Assembly: GCA_038324115.1 (NCBI GenBank)
Contig: JBBQHQ010000010.1
Span: 1-31,127 of the forward strand
DNA from: Gaiellasilicea sp038324115
GTDB taxonomy: Bacteria; Actinomycetota; Thermoleophilia; Gaiellales; Gaiellaceae
Length of the DNA: 31,127 nucleotides
Reading direction: 5' to 3'
A model generated the notes under the pieces. The model was not told the DNA's origin, did no database searches, and saw only the letters and a list, made by a program, of their open reading frames with translations. Shown here piece by piece: positions 7,951 to 15,404 of this stretch (within the stretch, counting starts at the first letter, position 1; every line of letters starts with the position of its first letter). The translations under genes were made by a program, and so were the position numbers.

Positions 7951-9579
7951 ATGTCAGATAACGAAACGCCGAAGCCGCAGTCCACCGGCGAGCTCAGTCG
8001 CCGGGACCTGCTCGTCAAGGCGGGCCAGGTCGGCGCGGGTGTCGTCGGTGCAGGGGCCCTCGCGGGCGCCGCGCAGGGCGCGCCGAAGCGGCGCAAGGCT
8101 GCTCCGCCGAGCGGCGGCCGCGTCACGTGGGCCCTCGAGCAGGACCCGGTGCACATCGCGCCGTTCGGCGGGATCCTGACCTCGAACCACTGGGGCAAGG
8201 CACCGATGTACGAGTCGCTGATCGAGTGGGATGCGAAGCTGAACGAGCGGCCCGCCCTCGCCACCAGCTGGAAGGCGGTCGGCAACAAGGCGATCGACTT
8301 CGACCTCCGTCGCGGCGTCAAGTTCCACAACGGCAAGGAGCTGACGTCGGCCGACGTCGTCTACTCGATCGGGCTCCAGCTGAACCCGCCCGCACCGGGC
8401 AGCGTCGCGGTGCTCGGGCAGGTGCCTGCGATCCAGAACGCCCAGGCGCTCAGCAAGTACAAGGTGCGGATCAACCTGAAGGCGCCGGACGCGCGGCTCT
8501 TCGGCTACCTCGCCTGGAACCGCTACTCGGCGATCGTCCCGGAAGGGATGTACAACCAGCTGAACGCTGGCCGCGAGGGGATCGGGACGGGGCCGTTCAA
8601 GCTGGTCGAGTACCAGCCGAACAGCCACGTCGAGTACGTCCGCAACCAGGCCTACTGGAAGAAGGGCCTCCCGTACCTGGATGCGCTCACGTTCAAGATC
8701 CTCCCCGACGAGCAGGCGCGGATCGCTGCGCTCCGCTCGAACGCGATCGACGGTGCCACGTTCTCGTCGGACAGCGCCATCGTGCTCGCCCGGGACAAGA
8801 ACCTGAAGGTCCTCAAGGGCCTGACGGCGGCGTTCCGCGAGCTCCAGTTCACGATCAAGGAGGGCGAGAACAAGCCGTGGCACGACGTTCGCGTCCGCCA
8901 GGCCGTGAACTTCGCGATCAACCGCCAGGAGATCCTGAACAAGGTCTACAACGGGAACGGCGACTACAGCGGGATGGTCCCGCCCGGCTACGGCCCGTGG
9001 CCGCTGACCCGGAGCGAGCTGCGCGACAAGTACGAGAAGTTCGACCTCGCCAAGGCGAAGGCCCTGATGAAGGCCGCCGGCTTCGAGAAGGGCTTCTCGG
9101 TCACGCTGACCACCTTCTCGACGCCGCTCGACTTCGCCCAGGTCGCCTCGGTGATGAAGCAGCAGCTGCAGCGGATCAACATCGACGTCAACATCGTCGC
9201 CCAGGAGCCGGGCACCTTCGCCGCGGCGAACGGGAAGGGCTCGTTCGAATGGGACCTGACCGCGCGCGGGATGCGCGGTGACGTCGACGGCTACATGGCG
9301 GAGTACAACCCGAGCTCGACCGCCTACCGGGCCTGGTACCCGAAGTACAAGAACGTCCGGGTCTGGCGCCTCGTCGGGAACGGCCGGATCCAGCTGAACC
9401 AGAGCAAGCGGCTCCCGATGTACAAGGAGGCGCAGAGGCTCCTGATGAACGACGTCGTTCAGGTGCCGCTCGTCGCGGTGACCAAGTACCAGGTCGTCCG
9501 GAAGCGCGTGAACAACATGTACGTGGCGTTCAGCGACTTCCAGACGGGGCTGCACACGACCGTGTTCGTCAAGGGCTAG
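7951..9579 (+). CDS. dppA: Peptide-type ABC transporter substrate-binding protein, Tat-exported
   Basis: This 542-residue family 5 solute-binding protein is of the DppA/OppA type. The N-terminus has a twin-arginine signal (SRRDLL with R17-R18, then a Gly/Ala hydrophobic stretch to about residue 43, with AQGA a possible cleavage site). There is no lipobox cysteine and in fact no cysteine anywhere in the protein. Family landmarks include the ALEQDP start of the mature domain, FDLRRGVKFHNG, TGPFKL and HDVRVRQAVNFAINR. An AGGAGGAGGGG Shine-Dalgarno precedes the ATG. It delivers ligand to DppB and DppC encoded just downstream. Family 5 proteins bind peptides, nickel, opines or oligosaccharides, so peptide is only the default. 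Without a lipid anchor the protein must be free, or held by an uncleaved signal. Confidence 0.93.
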   Translation: MSDNETPKPQSTGELSRRDLLVKAGQVGAGVVGAGALAGAAQGAPKRRKAAPPSGGRVTWALEQDPVHIAPFGGILTSNHWGKAPMYESLIEWDAKLNERPALATSWKAVGNKAIDFDLRRGVKFHNGKELTSADVVYSIGLQLNPPAPGSVAVLGQVPAIQNAQALSKYKVRINLKAPDARLFGYLAWNRYSAIVPEGMYNQLNAGREGIGTGPFKLVEYQPNSHVEYVRNQAYWKKGLPYLDALTFKILPDEQARIAALRSNAIDGATFSSDSAIVLARDKNLKVLKGLTAAFRELQFTIKEGENKPWHDVRVRQAVNFAINRQEILNKVYNGNGDYSGMVPPGYGPWPLTRSELRDKYEKFDLAKAKALMKAAGFEKGFSVTLTTFSTPLDFAQVASVMKQQLQRINIDVNIVAQEPGTFAAANGKGSFEWDLTARGMRGDVDGYMAEYNPSSTAYRAWYPKYKNVRVWRLVGNGRIQLNQSKRLPMYKEAQRLLMNDVVQVPLVAVTKYQVVRKRVNNMYVAFSDFQTGLHTTVFVKG

Positions 9580-9595
9580 ACCGACCGAGCAGCGA

Positions 9596-9639
9596 GGCCG
9601 CCGGGGCGGGCGACGAGGGTTGTCGCCTCCCCGGCGGTC
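9596..9639 (+). promoter_or_regulatory. Strong intercistronic stem-loop between binding-protein and permease genes
   Basis: CCGCCGGGG at 9598-9606 pairs perfectly with CCCCGGCGG at 9629-9637. Inside it GGCGAC (9609-9614) pairs with GTCGCC (9622-9627), leaving a seven-base loop and one small bulge. No T-tract follows, so it is not a classical terminator. In many ABC operons such hairpins protect the binding-protein mRNA or attenuate the permease genes and so set the high binding-protein ratio; that role here is inferred. Confidence 0.7.
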
Positions 9640-9668
9640 GCACGTCCGGAGGGAGGGAGAGGAGCACC

Positions 9669-10619
9669 ATGATCGGCTACCTGACGAAGCGCACTGTGCT
9701 CGTTATCCCGACCCTGATCGGGGTCTCGATCGCGATCTTCCTGATGGTCCGCCTGCTCCCGGGCGACGTCATCGACATCATGCTCGGCGGCGACACCCAG
9801 GCCTCGCCCGAGGTGCGACAGCAGGCGCGCGAGCAGCTCGGGCTGACGGGCTCGTACCCCGAGCAGTACTGGCACTGGATCTCCGGGGTCGTCCAGGGCG
9901 ACTTCGGCGAGTCGCTCCGGAACACCGAGCCCGTCTCGAACATCCTCAGGACCGCGATGCCGATCACGCTGGAGCTGATCTTCCTCTCGCTCCTGATCGC
10001 GACGCTCGTCGGAGTGCCGCTCGGGGTGATCTCGGCCGTCCGGCGCGACAGCTCGCGCGACTTCGCGGCGCGGCTCACCGGGCTGATCGGGATCTCGATC
10101 CCCAACTTCTGGCTCGCGACCCTGCTGCTCCTCTTCACCTCGAAGGTCTTCCAGTGGGTGCCGCCGCTCACCTACGTCTCGCCGTGGGAGGACCTGGGCG
10201 CGAACCTCTCCCAGTTCATCCTCCCGGCGGTCTCGATCTCCGTCTTCACGCTCGCGATCGTGATGCGGATGGTCCGGGCGACGATGCTGGAAGTGCTCTC
10301 GCTGGACTACGTCCGGACCGCGCGGGCGAAGGGGGTGCCGCGCCGCCGGGTGATCTACCGGCACGCGCTCCGGAACGCGCTGATCCCCGTCCTGACCGTG
10401 CTCGGTTTCGAGGTCGGCGTGATCATGAGCGGCGCCGCGATCGTCGAGATCATCTTCGGGCTGCCGGGGGTGGGCTACAACCTGCTCCAGGCGATCTTCA
10501 ACCGCGACGACCCGCTGATCCAGGCGACGACGCTCGTGCTCGCGGTCACCTTCATCGCGTTCAACCTGATCGTCGACCTGCTCTACGGGATCGTCGACCC
10601 GAGGATCACGGACTCGTGA
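9669..10619 (+). CDS. dppB: Peptide ABC transporter permease, DppB type
   Basis: This 316-residue inner-membrane permease has an N-terminal membrane segment directly after MIGYLTKR, the short extracytoplasmic region usual for DppB, and about five more membrane spans. The EAA loop that contacts the ATPases is visible as YVRTARAKGVPRRRVIYRHALRNALIPV, split here as YVRTARAKG and HALRNALIPV, near residues 215-240. ATG at 9669 follows an AGAGGAG Shine-Dalgarno. It pairs with DppC; its stop overlaps the dppC start (GTGA). Confidence 0.95.
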   Translation: MIGYLTKRTVLVIPTLIGVSIAIFLMVRLLPGDVIDIMLGGDTQASPEVRQQAREQLGLTGSYPEQYWHWISGVVQGDFGESLRNTEPVSNILRTAMPITLELIFLSLLIATLVGVPLGVISAVRRDSSRDFAARLTGLIGISIPNFWLATLLLLFTSKVFQWVPPLTYVSPWEDLGANLSQFILPAVSISVFTLAIVMRMVRATMLEVLSLDYVRTARAKGVPRRRVIYRHALRNALIPVLTVLGFEVGVIMSGAAIVEIIFGLPGVGYNLLQAIFNRDDPLIQATTLVLAVTFIAFNLIVDLLYGIVDPRITDS

Positions 10620-11512
10620 GCGCCGCCGACGTCACCGCCTTCGAGGCCGAGGGACGGCAGGGGCGGTTCGCCCGCCTCGGCAAGTGGCGCAACCCGATCG
10701 GGCTCGCGGGCGCCGCGATCATCGGCTTCAACGTCCTCGTTGCGCTCTTCGGTCCGCTCGTCTGGCGGAAGTCCCCCGACGAGCAGGACTTCGACCGGCT
10801 GCTCCCGCCGAGCTGGGCCAACCCCTTCGGGACGGACGAGCTCGGGCGCGACACCCTGGCGCGGATCATCCACGGCTCGCAGGTCTCGCTCCAGGTCGGC
10901 GCGATCTCCGTCGGGATTGCCCTCGTCGCCGGCGTCTTCCTCGGCGTTGTCGCCGGCTACTACCGCGGCCTCGTCGACGCCGCCCTGATGCGGCTCGTGG
11001 ATATGATGTTCGCGCTGCCGGGGCTCGTGCTCGCGATCGTCCTCGCCGGCCTGCTCGGCCCGAACCGGCGGAACGCGATGATCGCGATCGGGATCGTGAT
11101 CACACCGGCGTTCGCGCGGGTTGTCCGCGGCGCCGTCCTCGAGGTGATGGGCTTCCCCTTCATCGAGTCCGCGCGCGCCCTCGGGGCCTCCAGCATGCGG
11201 GTGATGCTGCGGCACCTGCTCCCGAACATCATCGCCCCGTTGACCGTCCTCGTCAGCACCTACCTCTCGACGGCGATCCTCAGCGAGGCGGCGCTCAGCT
11301 TCCTGGGCCTCGGGACGCAGCCGCCGGAGGCCTCGTGGGGCGGGATGCTGAACAGCGCCCGCGCCTACCTCGACCTGCAGCCGTGGCTGACGATCTTCCC
11401 CGGCCTCGCGATCATGGTCGTCGTCCTCGGCTTCAACTTCCTCGGCGACGGCCTCCGGGACGTGCTCGACCCGCGGCTCGGCCCGAACGCCGGCCGCGAC
11501 GGGAAGAAGTAG
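10616..11512 (+). CDS. dppC: Peptide ABC transporter permease, DppC type
   Basis: This 298-residue permease of the DppC/OppC class has a cytoplasmic N-terminus ending in KWRNP, a first membrane helix (about 27-47), the segment NPFGTDELGRDTLARIIHG typical of DppC, and later spans. The EAA loop reads ESARALGASSMRVMLRHLLPNIIAP near residues 183-207. GTG at 10616 overlaps the dppB stop. The frame stays open upstream to 9620, but that stretch overlaps dppB and is not coding. It ends one base inside the GTG of the next gene, so the deacylase is translated with the transporter. Confidence 0.95.
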   Translation: MSAADVTAFEAEGRQGRFARLGKWRNPIGLAGAAIIGFNVLVALFGPLVWRKSPDEQDFDRLLPPSWANPFGTDELGRDTLARIIHGSQVSLQVGAISVGIALVAGVFLGVVAGYYRGLVDAALMRLVDMMFALPGLVLAIVLAGLLGPNRRNAMIAIGIVITPAFARVVRGAVLEVMGFPFIESARALGASSMRVMLRHLLPNIIAPLTVLVSTYLSTAILSEAALSFLGLGTQPPEASWGGMLNSARAYLDLQPWLTIFPGLAIMVVVLGFNFLGDGLRDVLDPRLGPNAGRDGKK

Positions 11513-13116
11513 TGGCGCTCGACGTTTTGATCCGGAACGGCTGGGTCGCAGACGGGACAGGCAGCCCGCCCTTCCTCGGGGACGTCGCGATCGAGGACGG
11601 CAAGGTCGTGAACGTCGGCCGGCTGAACGGCGCGGACGCCACCCGCGTGATCGAGGCGGACGGAAAGGTCGTCTGCCCCGGCTTCGTCGACCCGCACAGC
11701 CACAGCGATTTCTCGATCCTCGCGAACCCGACCGCCGAGAGCACGATCCGCCAGGGCGTGACCACCGAGGTCGTCGGGAACTGCGGCTGGAGCTACGCGC
11801 CCGTGACGCCGCTCTCGGAGGCGTACATGCGCAACCGGCTCCACACCTTCGGCTACGACGGCCCCACGATCCCGTGGACGGACTTCGGCAGCCACCTCGA
11901 CTTCATCTCGGACCAGGGGCACTCCCCGAACCTGGCCTGGTTCGTCGGCCACAACGCGATCCGCCTCGCCGCCGGGGTGAGCGGGCCCGACCCGAGCGAG
12001 GATCAGAAGGTGCTGATGGACGGGTTCCTCCGCGACGCGATGCAGTCGGGCGCGCTCGGGATGTCCACGGGGCTCGAGTTCAACCCGGGCCGCGAGGCGA
12101 CGCGCGAGGAGCTGATGCGCCTGAACGCGGTTGCCGGCGAGTACGGCGGGATCTACACGAGCCATGTCCGCAACCGCGACTCGGGCCTCCTCGACGCGAT
12201 CGACGAGTTTCTCGCCGTGGCCTGGGCCGGGAGCACCAAGGCCGAGATCTCGCACCTGAACGTCCGCCACAACACGAACGCCCCCGAGCGGGGCTGGGAG
12301 CAGGCCGTCGAGAAGATGGCGGCGGCGCGCGACCAGGGCCTCGACGTCCTCGCCGACACGACGCCGTTCCGCGAGGGGCTCGGCCAGATGGCCGGGATCC
12401 TGCCGCCCTGGGTCGCCGAGGGCGGGACCGAGGCGGCGCTCGCGCACCTGCGCGACCCCGGCACCCGCGAGCGCCTCAAGCACGAGTGCGATCGCTACTG
12501 GCGCTTCATCCACAAGGGCGAGTTCGAGCGCGTCCGCCTTCAGGAGAGCGCCGACTACCCGGAGCTCGGCGGGCTGAACTTCCGGGAGATCTCCGAGCGG
12601 ATGGGCCAGGACCCCTGGGACTGCTACTTCGACATCCTCGCCGCGAGCGGGGACGCCTACGAGAGCGTCCTCACCGTCGGCACGCTCTTCACCGACGAGC
12701 ACCTCGCCGAGATGATCGGCCACCCGCTCTTCTGCCTCGGCGTCGACACCTTCACGGTCGACGTGGACGGGCCGCTCTCCAAGCTCCTGCGCCATCCGCT
12801 CGGCTTCGCGGGCCACGTCCACTACCTGACCCATCATGTCCGCGAGCGGAAGACGCTGCGGCTGGAGGAGGCGATCCGGAAGATGACGAGCATGCCGGCC
12901 GCGCACTTCGGCCTCTGGGACCGCGGCCTGCTCCGCGCGGGCTACAGCGCCGACGTCGTCGTCTTCGACTACGAGGAGCTGGACGACGTCTCCACCACCG
13001 AGGACCCGCTTCGCTACGCCCGCGGGGTCGAGCACGTGCTCGTGAACGGCGTCCAGGTCGTCGAGCGGGGCGAGCACACCGGCGCGCGGCCCGGCCGGCA
13101 CCTGCTCCGACGGTGA
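11512..13116 (+). CDS. Second N-acyl-D-amino-acid deacylase family amidohydrolase
   Basis: This 534-residue amidohydrolase has H62 and H64 in DPHSHSD, the bridging cysteine C91 in GNCGWS, H218 in SHVRN, H248 in SHLN and a late Asp in LGVD, matching D-aminoacylase metal and catalytic positions. In place of the YPY segment of classical D-aminoacylases (present in the protein encoded at 636) it has ADTTPF, which suggests a different acyl or side-chain pocket. GTG at 11512 shares one base with the stop of dppC and keeps the conserved LIRNGWVADGTG start. Its stop overlaps the aldolase start (GTGA). Being fused into the importer operon, it probably acts on the imported compound. A D-glutamate or D-aspartate deacylase subtype cannot be separated by eye. 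Confidence 0.9.
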   Translation: MALDVLIRNGWVADGTGSPPFLGDVAIEDGKVVNVGRLNGADATRVIEADGKVVCPGFVDPHSHSDFSILANPTAESTIRQGVTTEVVGNCGWSYAPVTPLSEAYMRNRLHTFGYDGPTIPWTDFGSHLDFISDQGHSPNLAWFVGHNAIRLAAGVSGPDPSEDQKVLMDGFLRDAMQSGALGMSTGLEFNPGREATREELMRLNAVAGEYGGIYTSHVRNRDSGLLDAIDEFLAVAWAGSTKAEISHLNVRHNTNAPERGWEQAVEKMAAARDQGLDVLADTTPFREGLGQMAGILPPWVAEGGTEAALAHLRDPGTRERLKHECDRYWRFIHKGEFERVRLQESADYPELGGLNFREISERMGQDPWDCYFDILAASGDAYESVLTVGTLFTDEHLAEMIGHPLFCLGVDTFTVDVDGPLSKLLRHPLGFAGHVHYLTHHVRERKTLRLEEAIRKMTSMPAAHFGLWDRGLLRAGYSADVVVFDYEELDDVSTTEDPLRYARGVEHVLVNGVQVVERGEHTGARPGRHLLRR

Positions 13117-14138
13117 TCGACCTCCGCTCCGACCTCCACTCGCTCCCGACCGAGGCAATGTGGAAGGCGATGCGGGCCGCGGAGCTCGGCTGGGCGACCT
13201 ACGGCGAGGACGCGTCCGTGAACCGGCTCCAGGAGCGGGTCGCGGAGCTCCTCGGAAAGGAGCGCGGCCTCTGGGTGCCGACCTGCGGGATGGCGAACCT
13301 GGTCGCGTTGCTTTCCTGGTGCGAGCGGGGGAGTGCGGTCGTGCTGGAGTCGCAGTCGCACGTCCTCACCTCGGAGTCGATGGGGATCGAGCACGTCGCC
13401 GGGTTGGAGCCGCGCTCGCTCTGGGCGCCGGACGGGCGAATGGCGCCGGACGAGGTCGGCGAGCTCGTGCGGGAGTCGGCGGCGCAGCTCCTCGTGCTCG
13501 AGAACACGCACACTCGCGCGGGCGGCACGGTGCTCGACGCGGCGCTGACCTCGGCGCTCGCCGACGCGGGGCGGGCGCACGGCGCCGCCGTCCACCTCGA
13601 CGGGGCCCGGCTTCCGAACGCCGCAGTCGCGCTCGGCGTGTCCCTGCTCGACCTGGCCGAGCCGGCCGACAGCGTCGCTCTCAGCCTGAACAAGGGCCTC
13701 GGCGCCCCGATGGGGACGATTCTCGCCGCGAGCTCCGAGCTGCTCGAGGTCGCCCACCGGCACCTGAAGCGGCTCGGGGGCGCCTCGATCCACAAGGCCG
13801 GGATCCCGGCTGCAGCCGCGCTCGTCGCGCTCGACGAGGGTTGGGAGCATCTTGCCGACGACCACCGCCGCGCCCGCGAGCTCGCCACCGCCGTCGCCGG
13901 GATCGACGGCCTGCGCGTCGTGCCGGAGCGAATCGAGACGAACATCGTCCTCGTCGACGTGTCCGGGACCGGCGTGCTCCCGGGGGAGTTCCTCCCACTC
14001 CTCGCCGAGCGCGGCGTGCTGGCGCTGGAGCGCGACACGAGCAGGATCCGCCTCGTCACCCACCGCGGGATCGGCGACGCGGAGATCGCGGCGGCGATCG
14101 AAGCGCTGGGCGGGGCGGCCGCAGAGCCGGCGAGCTAA
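13113..14138 (+). CDS. Threonine aldolase family PLP lyase
   Basis: This 341-residue beta-eliminating-lyase-family enzyme is of the low-specificity threonine aldolase type. It has DLRSDLHSLPT at the N-terminus, a His at residue 83 in QSHV that stacks on the cofactor, D163 in HLDGAR and the PLP lysine K194 in SLNKGLGAPMGT. Such enzymes split beta-hydroxy-alpha-amino acids into glycine and an aldehyde. The D/L choice is not evident, though this fold is normally L-specific. GTG at 13113 overlaps the deacylase TGA. By position it would receive a beta-hydroxy amino acid released by the deacylase (inference). It is the last gene of the tightly overlapped rightward operon; 42 bp separate it from the next gene. 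Confidence 0.9.
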   Translation: MIDLRSDLHSLPTEAMWKAMRAAELGWATYGEDASVNRLQERVAELLGKERGLWVPTCGMANLVALLSWCERGSAVVLESQSHVLTSESMGIEHVAGLEPRSLWAPDGRMAPDEVGELVRESAAQLLVLENTHTRAGGTVLDAALTSALADAGRAHGAAVHLDGARLPNAAVALGVSLLDLAEPADSVALSLNKGLGAPMGTILAASSELLEVAHRHLKRLGGASIHKAGIPAAAALVALDEGWEHLADDHRRARELATAVAGIDGLRVVPERIETNIVLVDVSGTGVLPGEFLPLLAERGVLALERDTSRIRLVTHRGIGDAEIAAAIEALGGAAAEPAS

Positions 14139-14168
14139 CGCAGACGAAGCCTGGATCGGCGCGCTGCA

Positions 14169-14180
14169 TACGATCGGCTC
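14169..14180 (+). promoter_or_regulatory. Leaderless -10 promoter for the LanC-like gene
   Basis: TACGAT at 14169-14174 is followed by six bases and then ATG at 14181, the spacing expected if transcription begins at the start codon. There is no Shine-Dalgarno and no convincing -35. This gives the LanC-like gene its own expression in addition to any readthrough. Confidence 0.5.
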
Positions 14181-15383
14181 ATGGGCAACCTCCTGTTCGA
14201 CCCGGCGAGCCACGAGCCGCCAACCGAGCGCGTCTGGGACGAGGGACGGGCGCGCGTCGGGGTCGCCGCGATCGCGGCCGACGTCGAGGAGGCGTTCGAC
14301 GCCGAGACGCTCTGGCCGGGCCACGAGCTCGACGAGGACGGGCCCCAGCCGCAGTTCACCACGCTCTACCTGGGCGCGGCCGGCGTGGTCTGGGCGCTGC
14401 ATGCGCTCGAGCGCGCGGGAGCCGCCGACCTGGCCCGGAACTGGGGCGCCGTCGCCGCCGGCCTGCACGCGCGGTATCTGGCGCGTCCCGACTTCGCCGA
14501 GCTCGTCGACGGGCCCGTGCCGTCGCTGTGGATGGGGGAGGCCGGGCTCCTGCTCGTCGCGCACACGCTCGCGCCGGCGCCGTGGCAGGAGGAGCGGCTG
14601 CTCGAGGTCGTCCGGACGAACGAGGCCAACCCGACTCGAGAGCTGATGTGGGGTGCACCGGGGACGATGCTGGCCGCCCAGGTCATGCACGAGCGCACCG
14701 GCGACCCGCGCTGGCTGGAGGCCTGGCGCTCGTCGGCCGACCGGCTCTGGGACGAGTGGGACGGCGTCCTCTGGCAGCAGGATCTGTACGGACGCTCGAC
14801 CCGCTACCTCGGCCCGGCGCACGGCTTCGCGGGCGCCGTCTTCGCCCTCGCCCGTGGCGCCGCTCTCGACCCGGCGCGCCGCGTCGAGCTTGAGCAGCGC
14901 ACCGTCGAAACGCTCTCGGCGTACGTCGTCAGCGACGGCGACCTCGCCCAGTGGCCGCCGCTCCCGCCGGAGGACGTCACGGGAGCGCCGCAGCCGATCC
15001 GGACGCAGTGGTGCCACGGAGCACCCGGGATCGTGGCGTCGCTCGCCGGGCTCGCGCCGGGGAACGACGAGTTGACCTCGCTGCTCCTCGCCGGTGGCGA
15101 GTTGACCTGGCGGGCCGGGCCGCTCCGCAAGGGCGCGGGGCTCTGCCACGGCACCGGCGGGAACGGCTACGCCTTCCTCGAGCTCTTCGAGCGCACCGGA
15201 GACCAGCTCTGGCTCGAGCGGGCGCGCGTGTTCGCGATGCACGCGCTCGAACAGGTCGAGCGGGAGCGGGTGCTGCACGGGCAAGGCCGCTACACGCTCT
15301 GGACGGGCGACCCGGGCGCGGCGCTCTACGTCCAGAGCTGCCTCGACGCGAGCTCCGGAATCCCGACGCTCGACGTCTTCTGA
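14181..15383 (+). CDS. LanC-like (LANCL-type) zinc protein, orphan
   Basis: This 400-residue protein is an alpha-toroid of the lanthionine synthetase C family, seen from repeated Gly-rich turns (WGAPGT, GPAHGFAGA, WCHGAPG, CHGTGGNGY, WTGDPGAAL). The zinc set is complete: C278 in WCHG, then C322 and H323 in LCHG. H214 in GPAHG matches the catalytic histidine. WCHGAPG is closer to stand-alone LANCL proteins than to the WCYG of bacterial NisC. The length is also that of LANCL proteins, which add glutathione to dehydroamino acids. No lantibiotic precursor, dehydratase or exporter gene is nearby. It probably acts on thiols or dehydroamino acids within this catabolic locus, but this is inference. 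A glycoside-type (alpha/alpha)6 hydrolase is the alternative, made unlikely by the Cys-Cys-His set. Confidence 0.85.
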   Translation: MGNLLFDPASHEPPTERVWDEGRARVGVAAIAADVEEAFDAETLWPGHELDEDGPQPQFTTLYLGAAGVVWALHALERAGAADLARNWGAVAAGLHARYLARPDFAELVDGPVPSLWMGEAGLLLVAHTLAPAPWQEERLLEVVRTNEANPTRELMWGAPGTMLAAQVMHERTGDPRWLEAWRSSADRLWDEWDGVLWQQDLYGRSTRYLGPAHGFAGAVFALARGAALDPARRVELEQRTVETLSAYVVSDGDLAQWPPLPPEDVTGAPQPIRTQWCHGAPGIVASLAGLAPGNDELTSLLLAGGELTWRAGPLRKGAGLCHGTGGNGYAFLELFERTGDQLWLERARVFAMHALEQVERERVLHGQGRYTLWTGDPGAALYVQSCLDASSGIPTLDVF

Positions 15384-15404
15384 CCCCGCTTCAACCGATC
15401 GGGG
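15384..15404. terminator. Possible bidirectional stem-loop between convergent genes
   Basis: CCCCG at 15384-15388 and CGGGG at 15400-15404 can pair across an 11-base loop. They straddle the 7-bp gap between the LanC-like stop (15383) and the MFS stop (15391), partly inside the MFS coding end. The stem is short and no T-tract is present on either side, so function is doubtful. Confidence 0.3.

Noticed and set aside
14181..15383. Lanthipeptide biosynthesis cluster
   Set aside because: There is no LanB/LanM dehydratase, precursor peptide, protease or dedicated exporter nearby; only the LanC-like protein is present.
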